Source: Schizophyllum amplum (lineage: Eukaryota; Basidiomycota; Agaricomycetes; Agaricales; Schizophyllaceae). From it: 64,000 nt of DNA. The stretch is from NCBI GenBank assembly GCA_007026445.1, contig VDMD01000025.1, positions 124,001 through 188,000 of the forward strand. The letters are read 5' to 3'. Numbering within the stretch: position 1 is the stretch's first letter; every line of letters starts with the position of its first letter. Positions 35,744 through 47,517 of the stretch are shown here, in pieces. The translations under genes and the position numbers were made by a program. The notes under the pieces are model-generated. The model was given only the letters and a program-made list of their open reading frames with translations. It had not been told where the DNA came from and did not search any database.

Positions 35744-36542
35744 ATGCAGACCATCAAGTGTGTAGTTGTGGGAGATGGTGCCGTCGGAAAGGTGCGCCGC
35801 CCGCCCCACGCCCCGTGGCCAGACGCTGAACCCAGCCCGCGGCAGACCTGCCTGCTGATCTCGTACACAACGAACAAGTTCCCGAGCGAGTATGTGCCCA
35901 CCGTACGTCCTCGCTCCCTCTCCGCCTCCTAGCCCCGCCCCCAACCGCTCCCCCCAGGTCTTTGACAACTACGCCGTCACCGTCATGATTGGCGAGGACC
36001 CCTATACACTGGGTCTGTTTGATACTGCTGGTGCGTCCCTCCACGCCTCCCGTCCGCCACGCCCCTCTCACCCCTCGCCGCAGGTCAGGAGGATTACGAT
36101 CGACTCCGGCCGTTGTCGTACCCGCAGACGGACGTGTTTCTTGTGTGCTTTAGTGTAACATCTCCCGCGTCCTTCGAGAACGTGAAGGAGAAATGGTTCC
36201 CGGAGGTCCACCACCACTGTCCGGGCGTGCCCTGCCTCATCGTCGGCACGCAAATCGACTTGAGGGACGACTCGCAGGTGATCGAGAAGCTCGCGCGGCA
36301 AAAGCAGAGACCGGTCACAAGCGACCAGGGCGAGCGGCTCGCCCGGGAGCTCGGCGCGGTTAAGTACGTCGAGTGCTCAGCACTCACGCAGAAGGGATTG
36401 AAGAACGTCTTTGATGAGGTGCGGCCGCCGCCGTATCCTTGCCCCCCGTGCCTGGCTAACCACGAGTCACACGCAGGCCATCGTCGCCGCGCTGGAGCCG
36501 CCCGTGGTGAAGAAGAAGGGGCCGAAATGTGTCGTCCTCTGA
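35744..36542 (+). CDS. CDC42: Rho-type GTPase Cdc42
   Basis: Polarity GTPase acting at the plasma membrane through PAK kinases and formin/septin pathways. It starts [20 protein letters not shown], with G1 GDGAVGKT, switch I YVPTVFDNY, switch [30 protein letters not shown] in the G4 position (TQID rather than TKID, usual for Cdc42) and G5 SALTQKG. It ends [10 protein letters not shown], a polybasic CAAX box with Leu last, which predicts geranylgeranylation. Exons: 35744-35791, 35846-35902, 35958-36030, 36084-36418, 36477-36542. All junctions keep frame and the length (about 191 residues) matches the family. Confidence 0.98.
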
Positions 36543-37322
36543 GCTGCTGTCGCTGCTCCGCGTCTTCGTTCACGGTCTTCTTTACGAGTAACATCATGCC
36601 CCACGTCCTGCTTGCCCATATCTTCTACCGCCCTCCCACGCTCGCGTATATCTTCTACTCTACCCGCCAGCCACCCATTGCTCTCTTCTGCCTCCTCTAC
36701 AGACAGATTTTAAATCTATATCTTCGGAATCAAGCCTACTACTAAGCTAAAGCTATATTCTTGAGGTTGCTTATTTTCTCTTTGTCTTTTCCCACTTGGT
36801 GCGGCCGAGGTGTCCAGGCCTCCATCATCCTTTCCTTGGTGTTCTCTGTCATTCACGCTCTTTCTTCCTTCTCCGTTTTCTGCGTGTTCTGCTAGTGAAA
36901 TAGGTGCGGTGTTGGTCTGGCGGGGTGAAGATAACGCGATACCCTAGATGTTTCTGTTTGAGGGTTCTGGCTGCACGCATCTGAGGAAGCCGGTCAAGCT
37001 TGAAGTACACTGGGATCGTACTACGAGACTGGGCGAGGCGTTATGTACGAGCTTGACTGGCAGAAGAAAAGCGCGCGTCTACCCTTCTGCACACCGGCGC
37101 CGGTGCGCAGTAAGACCCCGCGCATAAGTGGTGATGGTTATTGTAGCCCGTCTACCAAGCTCGAATGCATAATCGCGGCAAGAAGCCCAAGAAGCTGTAT
37201 ACTACAAATCCAGGTATGTATCATCGTAAACGCTAGGTATCTGGTGCAACAGAAGACACTAAGGTAACGGCACAAGAAAGCGAATCGTCCATGACGCATA
37301 AAAAGCATATAAAACATACAAA
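36543..37322. other. Convergent intergenic region, CDC42 / WD40 gene
   Basis: 780 bp between two convergent genes, T-rich after the CDC42 stop. No gene was seen; it must hold both terminators. Confidence 0.45.
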
Positions 37323-40300
37323 TCATGTTGCTGGTTCTTTCTTCACTGTCCGTTTCTTCGAGGAAGCTGCGACGCGAGATACGAAGTTAGTCTCGGAAGA
37401 CACGACAGGCACGGACAACGCACAACTTGGCTGCGCCCACCACACGATCTGGCCGCTCTTCGATCCGGTCAAGATGTAGCCAGGCTTTCCGTCATGCCCG
37501 TCAAAGGCCTAAACGCCACGTCAGTGAATATGCCCAGTCTTTTCGTTCAGTTACGCACCGCAGCGCAGGTGATTGGGTCGTCTGCAACATCAATGCCACT
37601 CATTAGCATTCTCGCGCGCAACAGGCATGGATAAAGTCGCTCACCCTCGCTGTTGTTCATCCCATAGACTACCTGCGCCTTCAACGTGTCCCACACGAGC
37701 GCGCATCCCTGCGAGGTCCCGTACACGACCGCCTTGCCCCCGGCCGCAAACAGCGCCCCAAATGACGAGCGAGATGCCTCCTCAGGTGCGTACGTCCGCT
37801 CGACACCCGCCCCGGGCTGCAGGTTGAACAGAACCGCATGCCCGTCCGCGAACGATACCAGCGCGCGCCCGGCCTCGTTGTCCACGTCAATCGACGTGCT
37901 GCATGCATGTGTTAGCCAACCCCGTCCACGCGGCACACGCGAGGCCGCACTCACATCGCTTGGTCGAACACCTGGAGGGACCGCAGCGAGCCGCCGGCCG
38001 AGCGAGCATACCACCTGCGGGCCCGTCAGCGTGAGGTAAAGATAAGCGGGAGACGACACATGGCCGGCACGCACAGCAGTCCGTCACTCGTCCCGCCCAC
38101 TAGCGCCTCGCCGTCCTCCACGAATTGCATGGCTGAGATACTGGGGCGGACGAAGAGTCTTTGAGGCCTTTGGGGAGCTGGGCGTCATTGGTGTCAATCA
38201 ACCACGCGCGAGACACCCTTTGAACAGCCTTACCTCCCGTACCGTGGTACGTCCAAACCGTCAACTCGCCCGCTTTGTTCGCTGTCGCCAGACGTCCTTC
38301 AGTCCGTGCGAACACTGGTTGTGGACCGAAGTCCCATCCCGAGAACTTTGACTTCAACCACTTCATCACGTTGTGCTTCTGCTTGCCACGCACTCAGTAT
38401 ATGCGTAGACGCTGGCCAAATGACCCATACCTTCTCCCAGCGCAATCCTCCTTGTTCATGCAAGACCAGTAATGATCCCCTCTCGTCCGTGAAGGCGAAC
38501 CTCTCCACGGGCATGGCATGCGCCAGCTTGGCGACCTCTTGCCGGGTCGCAGTGGACCACATGTGGATCTTCTCGTCCGAGCCTACATGAGCAGTCAGCG
38601 CGCAAGTCCCTCGCACGTCGAGCCATGACATGGCATACAGTGCACCGCGACGTAGTCCCCGCTCAGCGAAATCGCAATACTTTTGATCGTCTGCGCCTGA
38701 CCGTGCAAATTGCGCATCTGCGCGACCTGATATCCGTCTACCAGCGGCCACCTGAAGTCGCGCGGCCGGGTCATCCGCCGTAGAGCCAGGCGGTCCGGAG
38801 ACGGCGAAGACGCGCGCCCCACGCCAGACCGGCCTGCACGTCCTGGCGACGGCGAACGGCTGCTCCGCTCCGACCAGGCCTCCTGCCCGCGCGTCTCACG
38901 CCCGTACTCATCGTACGTCGGTCGGAACTCGTCGTGCTGCGCTGCCGGACGGTAGCAGTCGCCCGAGATCGGTGGCAGCGGGCGGTACGAATCGCCACCA
39001 GGCGCCATCGGCATGAAGGAGTTATCCTCAACGTACCCCCCGGGACGATATGAGTCGCTACCCGGCCCCAGAGGTGGGAAGTAAGCTCCATTCGAGCGAG
39101 ACTCGCTCGGCCGGTACGAGTCGCTGCCCTGGGCAAGAGGCGGAAAGTACGGGTTTGCGGGCGAGTAGGCGTCGTCGTTGTCATCCGCATGATTTGATGT
39201 GCCGGGCGCCTCGCGCCTCTGCCAACCGTTGTGTGCGGGGGCTTGAAAATCGTCGCCGTACGGCTGGCCATCGCGTTGTTGTTTACGACCTTTGCCGCGT
39301 CTCCCGCGCCGAACGCGAGGGTGTTCTTTAATTTGTGGCGGCAGTGGCGGAGGCGGAGGATTGGCCTGAAAGGAAGCCTGACTTTGAGGCTTTGCCGGAA
39401 GAGCATGTCGCATAGCTGGTGAGAAATGTTTAGCGAGGAGCAAACGCTAGAGCATGGATAAAGCATACGATTGGCTTGGGCACCATTTGTCGTAAATGTC
39501 AACACGGGAGCTGGTGTGGGAACTGATGCTGGCGGTGGTGGATTTGTAGGCTGCGCCACGGAAGAACGACCCTCGAGTGGATTGGTCCATTCAGTTCTAG
39601 GCGATGGTGCCGTCGACACCGCTTGCTGGGAGGGAACTCGCACTTCCGGTGATGAGTATAGTTGCTGCAGAGGATGAATTGTGGCAAAGGACTCACATGA
39701 AATAGTGGGCAACGCATCCGACAATCCCGGTATAACGCCGTCAGCAGCCATCTCAGTCTTGATAGCAAGTGTTGGGGTAGTACTGTTGGGCTGCTTTGCA
39801 TGCTGCAGTCCATCTTTAGGGCCATCTACGCGAACTCGTTTCCATCTGTTAGCAGGCGGCCCTAGCTGTCCATCAGAATCGCTCAAGGTAGGCGGTAAAG
39901 GTGGCGCTGAGGTTGGCGGTGGAGGCGGCGCTAGACTGGTTGGTGGAGGCGGCGCTGAGGAAGGCGGTGGGGGTGGCGCTGAAGTCGGTGGTGGTGGGGG
40001 CCATGTACGCAGTACCGGAGGTGTCGGCAACGTCGAGGCTAGCGTTTGTGGCGACGGTGCAGACAGCAACGCTGCTGGAGAAGGCCGTCGCCGTGACACT
40101 GGCGGTGGCGGTAACGTCGAGGTCGGCAGCGGCAGGATCGGGGCTATCCCGGGTGCTGGTGTTGGTAGTTGCGCTGGTGCTGGCGTCCGCGGCAATGGTG
40201 GTGCAGGCAATGAAGGTGGAAGAGATGCAGGAGGAGGATGTGGAGGTAACGGCCACCTGAGTGCGTTCGAAAATCCTGCAGGGGCCGTAGGGGGGAGACG

Positions 40301-40599
40301 AGATAAGGAAGGGAGCGTACGGATACTGGGCGAACGTGGCTCTGCCTTGACGGTCTCTGGGAGGGATTTGACGGTATTTGCGATGAATACTGCGTTTCCG
40401 ACAGCCGGAGCTGATGACCGGGACAAAGGCGCTGAGCCACTAGACGGAGGGGCGGGCGTAGGACCTGTCCGACCGTTACTGACCGGTATATTTGTTGAAT
40501 TGTGCGGGGAAGAGGTCGACACTGCGGGTTCACTAGGGCGAGCGGGCGAGGTAATCTTCTCCACACCATTGTAGTCGCGTTTAACTCCCTAAGCAGCAT
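37323..40599 (-). CDS. Large Pro-rich WD40 repeat protein
   Basis: I recognise the fold but not the protein. The N-terminal part (40560-39500) is Pro/Ser/Ala-rich and disordered, with poly-Pro stretches (PPPPPTSAPPPPPSSAPPPP). A basic patch follows (VRRGRRGKGRKQQRDGQ), then four copies of a motif like PLxxGSDSYRP (39170-38940). The C-terminal third has WD40-type blades: SIAISLSGDYVAV, GSDEKIHMWSTATRQEVAKL, RLATANKAGELTVWTYHGTG, GRALVSFADGHAVLFNLQPG and GYILTGSKSGQIVWWAQPSC. It ends KKRTVKKEPAT at 37323. About eight introns and several one-base breaks (near 40565, 39440, 38600, 37990). The start is uncertain: 40599 or 40569. Its head lies 100 bp from the tail of the next minus-strand gene. Confidence 0.75.
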
Positions 40600-40701
40600 A
40601 TCATCAGTACTGCCTCACGAAACTTGCGTGAGCACACACCACTACGGTGGACGGGCGACAGGTGGGGTCATCCTGAACGGGATCCTTCACGTCCCACGTG
40701 C

Positions 40702-42205
40702 TTATGACCCGCCAGAAACGAACGGGTTGTGTACGGGCTTTTTACGAACCGTTGGGCAAGGCGCTGGCCTCTTTGTACCCTCCTCGCATGGGTGACATGG
40801 AGCGACGGATGATCAATTGATGTGACAATCATTGTGTCTTCTTCGACCGGCGATGTTATTGGGGACGGCGAGGGCCGCAAGCTTGCAGAAGAGGACGTCA
40901 ATCCTGGGATGGACCCGTTACGCTTCTGCTGCTGCTGCGACGAGATCTCGTCTTCCGAGTCAACATCCATCGCCGAAAGGCTGCGCTCACGGCTCTGCAA
41001 TGTATTAGCAGGAGCTCCCGCGTTCGTGGCCCGGTGCGCTGACCTGTTGTCGCTCCTCTTGGTCTTGCTGCGCAGGCAGGGGAATCATCGAACATCTAAA
41101 GAGGATGATGAGACGTTTGCATGGTCGCTTTGCGCCTCTGTCTGCATGCCCAAGAGCAGGTCATCCGGGTAGGAGGCGGAGGCGCAGATGCCTGCGACGC
41201 CTGGGAGTTCAGCTGAGGGACGGATTGGATGGGTTTGTGCGCGCGCTTCGGCTGCCACTTGTGTGGATGCGTGGTCATGGAAGGAAGTGCCTGACAGCAG
41301 CATCGCAAGTGACCGTCTCGGTCTGCACGCTTGCGGATTCATAAGAAGCGGGGGGTTCACCTACAAACGATTGAACAGGTTTACTTTATGAGGAATATCC
41401 CACTCACGAGAAGCGGGCGCGTCCTGCTCAGCGGGTTTATTCCAGGGGCGGCGCAGCTTGGGCGGCAGCGCAACGGGCACATCGTCCTCTTCCTCTGGCG
41501 CGGCATCCTCTGCATCCGAAAGGGAAGCCTGCAATATGAGAGCCTGATCTTTGAAGCGCGCATCCTCGGTCTCCACAGCGAACAGAATTTCCTTCCCGGG
41601 CTTCACCTCAATGCGCTTCTGCGCAAACAGGCTGAAGTAAACGAAAGGAGAGACCGCCTCATCTTCGTTGTCAGAGTCCTCGCAATCACGACGCGCCTGA
41701 GGACGACGTGCGGGCGCTGAGTGGTTACGTGGGGACGGATGCGGAGCGCGCCCTTCGTGCCGAGGAGGGACGCGAAGGGGAGGGAGGGGACAATGGGTTC
41801 GGGGGAGTTCATGCCCGCGTTACGCATCGCATTGGTGCGGCGGGATATTCAGAGGCGCGCCAGTGATGATGGTTCAAGTCAAGCCGCGTCTGGGGCAATC
41901 GAGCGCCACGTGCTTTGGCGGCCCGGTCACGCCAGATGTACCTCTGCTGCAACTCTCATCGTCTGTTCTGTCAGCGCCGGGTCGGCGACACCGCAAAACG
42001 GCTGAACGCTATGTATACTTGTACGCTCCATGGCTGCTCGAGGCAAAGCTCCTGAAGGGAAGACATCTTCAAAAACTCCAATTGGTGCGGAACTCTCGCG
42101 TTCCTCAGCTTTCGCCGGGACGAAGGGTGATATGACCATCTCTTCGCGCCCCGCACAGTCGAGGACGCTCTTTAGACGTGTATATTCAGCTAACATCAAT
42201 GCCAT
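40702..42205 (-). CDS. Uncharacterised acidic, largely disordered protein
   Basis: Not recognised. The probable start is 42205 (MALMLAEYTRLKSVLDCAGR), then REEMVISPFVPAKAEERESS. After an intron the frame gives MNSPEPIVPSLPFASLLGTK, then an acidic stretch (DCEDSDNEDEAVSPFVYFSL). One folded-looking part reads FAQKRIEVKPGKEILFAVET; a second acidic stretch (SLSDAEDAAPEEEDDVPVAL) follows. The C-terminal half is Ser/Gln-rich (AMDVDSEDEISSQQQQKRNG) and ends PTVRKKPVHNPFVSGGS at 40702. Introns are placed at about 41361-41407 and 40998-41047, among others, and at least four one-base breaks must be bridged, so the 5' half is uncertain. No signal peptide or membrane segment. A nuclear role is possible but unproven. 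Confidence 0.5.
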
Positions 42206-42709
42206 GACGCGGGTACAAGGTATGTTATCCCTTATTGTTTGTGACCAGCTTATTGTCTTCGGAGTCTCCACCCTGCAACTCACAATTGGCTAATTGTCTG
42301 GCCAACAGCTGATTCTACAACCTCCCTTTTCTGTCGTCGTGTAAAGACTGACCGTCTAGTTGAAAAGTCGACGCCAGGTCGGCGCGTCCTCTTCTAGCTT
42401 GCCCTCATCAAACCCAAGGCACAGTGACGGCGGTCCCAAATCGTGGTTCCGAGGTCACAAAGCGACTTGACGCACGTATCGAAGCTCGTGCAGCACATGC
42501 GGCGCTTGGTCCTACACCGCACGCGGTGCTTGGTCCTAAACTCGAGCTGTGCAGTCACGTCACACGGGTCATTGCACTTTCTACATAAAGCGCACCGCAC
42601 AGCATCTCTGTTGTCTCACCTCGTCTCTTTGCCATCACCGAGTTGCACTCTCCATTCCATCCATCGCGTCTTGACCATTCCTCGACGCGACATCGACCTC
42701 ATCACTCCC
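42206..42709. other. Divergent promoter region
   Basis: About 500 bp between two divergently transcribed unknown genes. It contains an imperfect direct repeat of about 20 bp, CGGYGCTTGGTCCTAMA, near 42500-42540. No TATA box was identified. Confidence 0.4.
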
Positions 42710-43783
42710 ATGCCCCGCACCAGCATGCGCTCCCGTATTGACGCCCAGCTCGCCCGCTTCCAAGAGAGCGAGGCCCTCTACAACCAATCGCCACTCCCTG
42801 GCGTCTCCGTCGAGCCGCCCTCGCTGTACCCGCCGTACTCCGTCGTCATCGCCTCCGGCAAGGAGGAACAGGGCATGATCATCTACCCACGCGCCCTCGC
42901 GGTCTTCACCATCACCTTTCGTGGCATACTCGCCAAGCTACGCTTCGACCTGCCCACGGGACGCACGACTCCGCACCATCAGATCGCGGTCCATAACGGG
43001 GACGAAGAAGTGGTCATGTTGCCGTATCCGCAGAACGCCGACCGCACTGTCTACGTCGACCTCACCCCGCTGAAGGGGCTGACCGAGGACATATGTATCA
43101 CAGCGATGTGCGTAACTTCTCGTCCCTGCTGGTTACCACTGTACCAATATACTAACCGACCTCCTAGATACGGAGGAAACAGACACGGCGAAGACCAAAT
43201 CATTGGAGTCGACATCCAGGCAAACGCGCTACCGGCGCCAAATCCCTCTATCATGACCGCCTCCAGTGCCTCCACTGCTTCCACTGCCCGCACCTCGCCA
43301 CCCCGCAAAGTCCTTAACGGCCCACGACCTGCGCGACGCCGGCCAGAGACTACCAACTTGCATACTCCATCCGGGTCTGCCAATGCCGTCCCTCTTGTCA
43401 TCTTCAGCGCCACGCCGCCTCGTACCCTCATGTCGCCGGACCCCGAAGCCGCTCTCGCTCGTCCGCTGGCACCGGTGCAACCAGTAACGCTGCGCACGAC
43501 GCATCAGCGCCCAGATCCACCGCGGGGACCAAGCCCGGATGACTCGCCCGTTGTGAGCGCGTCAGACAACAGCGAGAGGCGTGAGCCCCTAGGCGCGACG
43601 CGAGTCAAGCGAAGGACAGAGCGCTACTCGCCTTACGGCACGCGGCCAGTGAAGCGGGTCATCTATACTGCTGTGTCTGCAGCGGCGGACGGACTGTCTT
43701 TGGCGGGCGGCCTTCTCAGAGGGTGGGCGGACTCGTACCTTGGCGATGAGCTTGCTACTGTGCCGGCGTCTGAACGAAACTGA
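42710..43783 (+). CDS. Uncharacterised protein with beta-rich N-terminal domain and disordered tail
   Basis: Not recognised. It starts MPRTSMRSRIDAQLARFQES. Residues about 40-140 look folded (YPPYSVVIASGKEEQGMIIY, LAVFTITFRGILAKLRFDLP, HHQIAVHNGDEEVVMLPYPQ, VYVDLTPLKGLTEDICITA). After a 60-bp intron (43108-43167, with ACTAAC branch site) it continues IYGGNRHGEDQIIGVDI, then a Ser/Pro/Arg-rich tail ending YLGDELATVPASERN. The intron length is a multiple of three and contains no in-frame stop, so retention would insert 20 residues without breaking the frame; splicing gives the better sequence. No frame error was seen. No signal peptide; location unknown. Confidence 0.65.
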   Translation: MPRTSMRSRIDAQLARFQESEALYNQSPLPGVSVEPPSLYPPYSVVIASGKEEQGMIIYPRALAVFTITFRGILAKLRFDLPTGRTTPHHQIAVHNGDEEVVMLPYPQNADRTVYVDLTPLKGLTEDICITAMCVTSRPCWLPLYQYTNRPPRYGGNRHGEDQIIGVDIQANALPAPNPSIMTASSASTASTARTSPPRKVLNGPRPARRRPETTNLHTPSGSANAVPLVIFSATPPRTLMSPDPEAALARPLAPVQPVTLRTTHQRPDPPRGPSPDDSPVVSASDNSERREPLGATRVKRRTERYSPYGTRPVKRVIYTAVSAAADGLSLAGGLLRGWADSYLGDELATVPASERN

Positions 43784-44070
43784 GACTCGTCCCTGCCCAG
43801 CCTACTTCTTTTGTGTCTCCTCTAGTTATCACTCAACTTCTTCATCAATCGGAACACTGTATATGTACGCATGTAGTATATATTCTCACCAGGAGGCTCG
43901 CATAGCAGCTCGAAAGGAAGTTCAACTTGAACTGCCGGTGTCAAACAACGTCATACATAGGCGTAAACACAGCCACCTATCAATTTTTACGATAATTACA
44001 AGTCTCTGCCTGCACTTTCATCTGCTCACCGTCGTCGTTGCCTTCAGATCCCCCGAGGGGTCTGCCCAAC

Positions 44071-45588
<1,518 letters not shown>

Positions 45589-46222
45589 CGGTTTTGCACG
45601 GCTCTGAGGAGCCCCGCCCAGCTAGGGGACGCCGGGTGGGGTGGTGGGGAGGCGACGAGGGGGAGGGCGGCGGCGGATGGCACAGGAGCCGAATGCGCGC
45701 TGTCCGGCATGGTCGTACTCCGGATTTTGAGCGAAAGGCGTTGCATCGATCTCCCGCTAGATCTGTCAAGGATCCGGCCCATTCGCTGCTTGCAGGAGCA
45801 GGTGAGTTGCGCGTCCTGCTTTTCTTTTTCGCCGTCTAATGGAGCCTTGTAGAAAATAATATTCGAAGGATACCCGTATGCATCAGCGCCGGTAGCGTGC
45901 TTGTCCTGAGCGTCATGTAACCTAGCTGTATGTATGTATTACACCGTCCGCATTGAGGCGATTTCCAGCGCTGGCGTGTCGGCCTATGCCCAGGCTGCGG
46001 CCAGACTACAAGATAGTAAAGGTAGACTTCGATATCAGCTTCAAATGAGTCTATACATATTGGTCGCCGTACAGCCTCAGGAAAGCGCTCACCGGCACCA
46101 CTTGTGCTAGTCGCTGCATCGCTGGTCATTGAAGGAGAAACTCAGAAAGCGCCGAGCCTGGAGAAGCATATCATCCGGCTGACAGGGCCGATGCGCCGGT
46201 AGGTCCTTGACCAGTGCCCACC
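45589..46222. other. Intergenic region eRF1 / EMC4
   Basis: 630 bp with no gene seen on either strand. It should hold the eRF1 terminator and the EMC4 promoter. Confidence 0.45.
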
Positions 46223-47083
46223 ATGTCTACACGCTCGTCTTTGGACTACGCGTCCCTCGAGAGCAACAACAAGTGCGTGTTCATTGATTTTTAGTGATAG
46301 TATACTGACTGGTTTCAGATGGAGAAACCTGCCATGCCCACCCGGATTCTCCAAGTCCACCACCGTGCGTCCACCCCCAGAGCCATCTACGTAGACTCCC
46401 GTCTTGACGCGACCGCTCCCCTCCCCTCAGTCCAAAGGATCGACGAAGTCGGCGGCCGTAATGCCGCTCTCTCGCTATGATGAGCTCAAGGAGAAGCGCG
46501 CTTGGGACTTCGCCATCGCGCCCGCGAAGAGCCTGCCCATGCAGGCCTTCATGCTCTACATGTCCGGCGGCGGCATCCAGATCTGGAACCTGGGCATCGT
46601 CTTCATGCTCATGCTTTCCCCGCTGCAAGCCCTTGCGCGCATCAACCAAGGTGCGTGACCCGCCTTTCATCGAAGTTCTCGAGGCTGACGAGCGAGCGCA
46701 CAGCCTTTGCACCGTTCGCGCCATCCACCGCCGCGGACACGAAGGCGACCTCCACACTGGCGCTGCAAAAGTTCGTCTATCTACTCTGCAACCTGCTCAC
46801 ATAGGCGTTGGGTTGTGGAAGTGCCGATCTATGGGTCTCCTGCCCGCCGGAACGGCGGACTGGCTGCCGTATGAGACCAGAGGACAGGTGCGAGTTCCCT
46901 CTTTTCCTCATCTGCTTTGCGCCTCTGCTTCTCATCCTCCCCTCTACTGCCGCTGTCGCTCCTCACCACTGCCTGGGCGGTCCTACTGCCTCAAACCGTT
47001 CAGAACCCATCCCCGCTTCATGTTGTCAACGCTCACCACTGACATTGTCCCTTGCGTAGGCCCCAGAGATCTCATTATTCTGA
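46223..47083 (+). CDS. EMC4: ER membrane protein complex subunit 4 (EMC4)
   Basis: Subunit of the ER insertase complex that helps place tail-anchored and multi-pass proteins in the membrane. It starts MSTRSSLDYASLESNNNKWR. The conserved core is RYDELKEKRAWDFAIAPAKS, then MQAFMLYMSGGGIQIWNLGI and FMLMLSPLQALARINQ; after an intron AFAPFA and LALQKFVYLLCNLL; then GVGLWKCRSMGLLPAGTADW, ending GQAPEISLF at 47083. Four short introns. One lost T near 46802 (ACATAG for ACATTAG) makes a false stop in the second membrane helix. Length and motif order match the family. Confidence 0.93.
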
Positions 47084-47517
47084 TTTCATCGCTATGCAAA
47101 TATTATAATTCATGCCTGCACCCTTTTGGGCATGTTGGTCCAAGGCAGCCGAATATGGATATGGCAAGGCCTCAGGCCGACTCGAATGAGGTGGCAGGAA
47201 TGCCATTGTGCGCTGTCTGGTAATGAGCGTGAAGTATTAAGTAAGCCTGAGCTACATGGTCTATGGTAATAGTGAGTGTGGTGAGGTATGAGATGGGGTG
47301 GCGTGTCATAAGTGGAGGTGAGGTATCGTGAGGGGTGGTTTCGTGAGATATTGCGCACGCTGGCTCTGCGCATGTATGCCTTTACACAGCGATGCCGGAG
47401 GTACAGCATGTATGAACATGGACGTATAGTGCGATGCGGATGCAAGAGGTTGTCATGGCGATGCTATAGCCGGAGACCAGAAAAAAGGCAGGATAACTCA
47501 CTACTCGGAAACCTCTT
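47084..47517. other. Convergent intergenic region, EMC4 / MFS transporter
   Basis: About 430 bp between convergent genes. No coding signal was seen; GT-rich from 47250 to 47340. Confidence 0.4.

Noticed and set aside
36238..36260. TQID instead of TKID in CDC42 as a loss-of-function change
   Set aside because: Gln at this place is the normal Cdc42 sequence, so it is not unusual.
39681..40574. Gly/Ala-rich open frame of 297 codons on the plus strand
   Set aside because: It is antisense to the Pro-rich exon of the WD40 gene; the Gly-rich repeats are simply the complement of poly-Pro codons.
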